A DNA stretch of 5,993 nucleotides from an uncultured Bacteroidales bacterium. GTDB lineage: Bacteria > Bacteroidota > Bacteroidia > Bacteroidales > Porphyromonadaceae. The DNA lies in assembly GCA_902489445.1 (NCBI GenBank), contig CABTZX010000055.1, positions 1-5,993 of the forward strand, read 5' to 3'. The position numbers were made by a program, and so were the translations under genes. The first letter of the stretch is position 1, and each line of letters starts with the position of its first letter. Below are positions 5,914-5,993 of the stretch, piece by piece. Under the pieces are notes generated by a model. The model saw only the letters and a list, made by a program, of their open reading frames with translations, ran no database searches and was not told the origin of the DNA.

Positions 5914-5993
5914 GGTATATAGGTTTCGCTCAAGAGGTATATACCTTTAATCGATAGGTATATACGTTTCATTCGAGAGGTATATACGTTTCA
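5914..5993. repeat. 22-bp tandem repeat with palindromic GTATATAC core, truncated by the window end
   Basis: Units start at 5914, 5936, 5957 and 5979, with lengths 22, 21 and 22, and the fourth is cut at 15 bases. The consensus is approximately ggtatatacgtttca plus ytcgaga. Units 3 and 4 are identical over the visible part, while units 1 and 2 carry substitutions and unit 2 lacks one base. The core gtatatac is self-complementary. In unit 2 the palindrome grows to aggtatatacct (5935-5946). The units abut with no unique spacers, so this is not a CRISPR array. The more degenerate left-hand units suggest this is the eroded edge of a longer array. Confidence 0.85.

Noticed and set aside
5914..5993. 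CRISPR array
   Set aside because: The 22-bp units abut with no unique spacers and vary in sequence; no cas gene is present in the window.

Overview
The window reads as a chromosomal housekeeping segment from a Bacteroidota member, most likely Porphyromonas and probably P. gingivalis. Evidence: Bacteroidota-style RNase G, LigA and HU sequences, moderate GC content, A-rich translation leaders without clear Shine-Dalgarno motifs, a Bacteroidota-type -7 box (TACCTTTG) and a 22-bp tandem repeat at the right edge. The species call is inference from protein character, not from a search.

All six supported genes lie on the minus strand. Read from right to left they are: an HU/IHF-family nucleoid protein (5382-5678); a 29-residue, extremely basic protein recognisable as an AURKAIP1/COX24 (mS38/bS22-like) ribosomal small protein (5216-5305); ribonuclease G (3500-5086); recR (2880-3503); a GNAT N-acetyltransferase (2314-2871); and the NAD-dependent DNA ligase ligA (335-2341). 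The last four are packed tightly: rng and recR share an ATGA, recR and the acetyltransferase are at most 8 nt apart, and ligA begins inside the acetyltransferase gene. They are very probably co-transcribed. A -7 box upstream of HU is the only convincing promoter signal, so the whole block may be one transcript, though rng could have its own promoter in its 129-nt leader. Functionally the cluster joins nucleoid structure (HU), ribosome/RNA metabolism (bS22-like, RNase G) and DNA repair/replication (RecR, LigA).

Both edges carry repeats. On the left, beyond the ligA stop, the last roughly 12 codons of ligA plus about 30 bp of spacer occur as a tandem array of about 66 bp per unit (135-368). ligA's own 3' end is the fourth copy, and each degenerate unit keeps an in-frame ...ISEQ-stop. 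On the right, a 22-bp tandem repeat with a palindromic GTATATAC core starts at 5914 and runs off the window.

I see no new multi-gene system. The points most worth a second look are the unlisted small ribosomal protein gene, the ligA-tail repeat array, the palindromic 22-bp array, and an HU protein whose DNA-intercalating proline is replaced by isoleucine.
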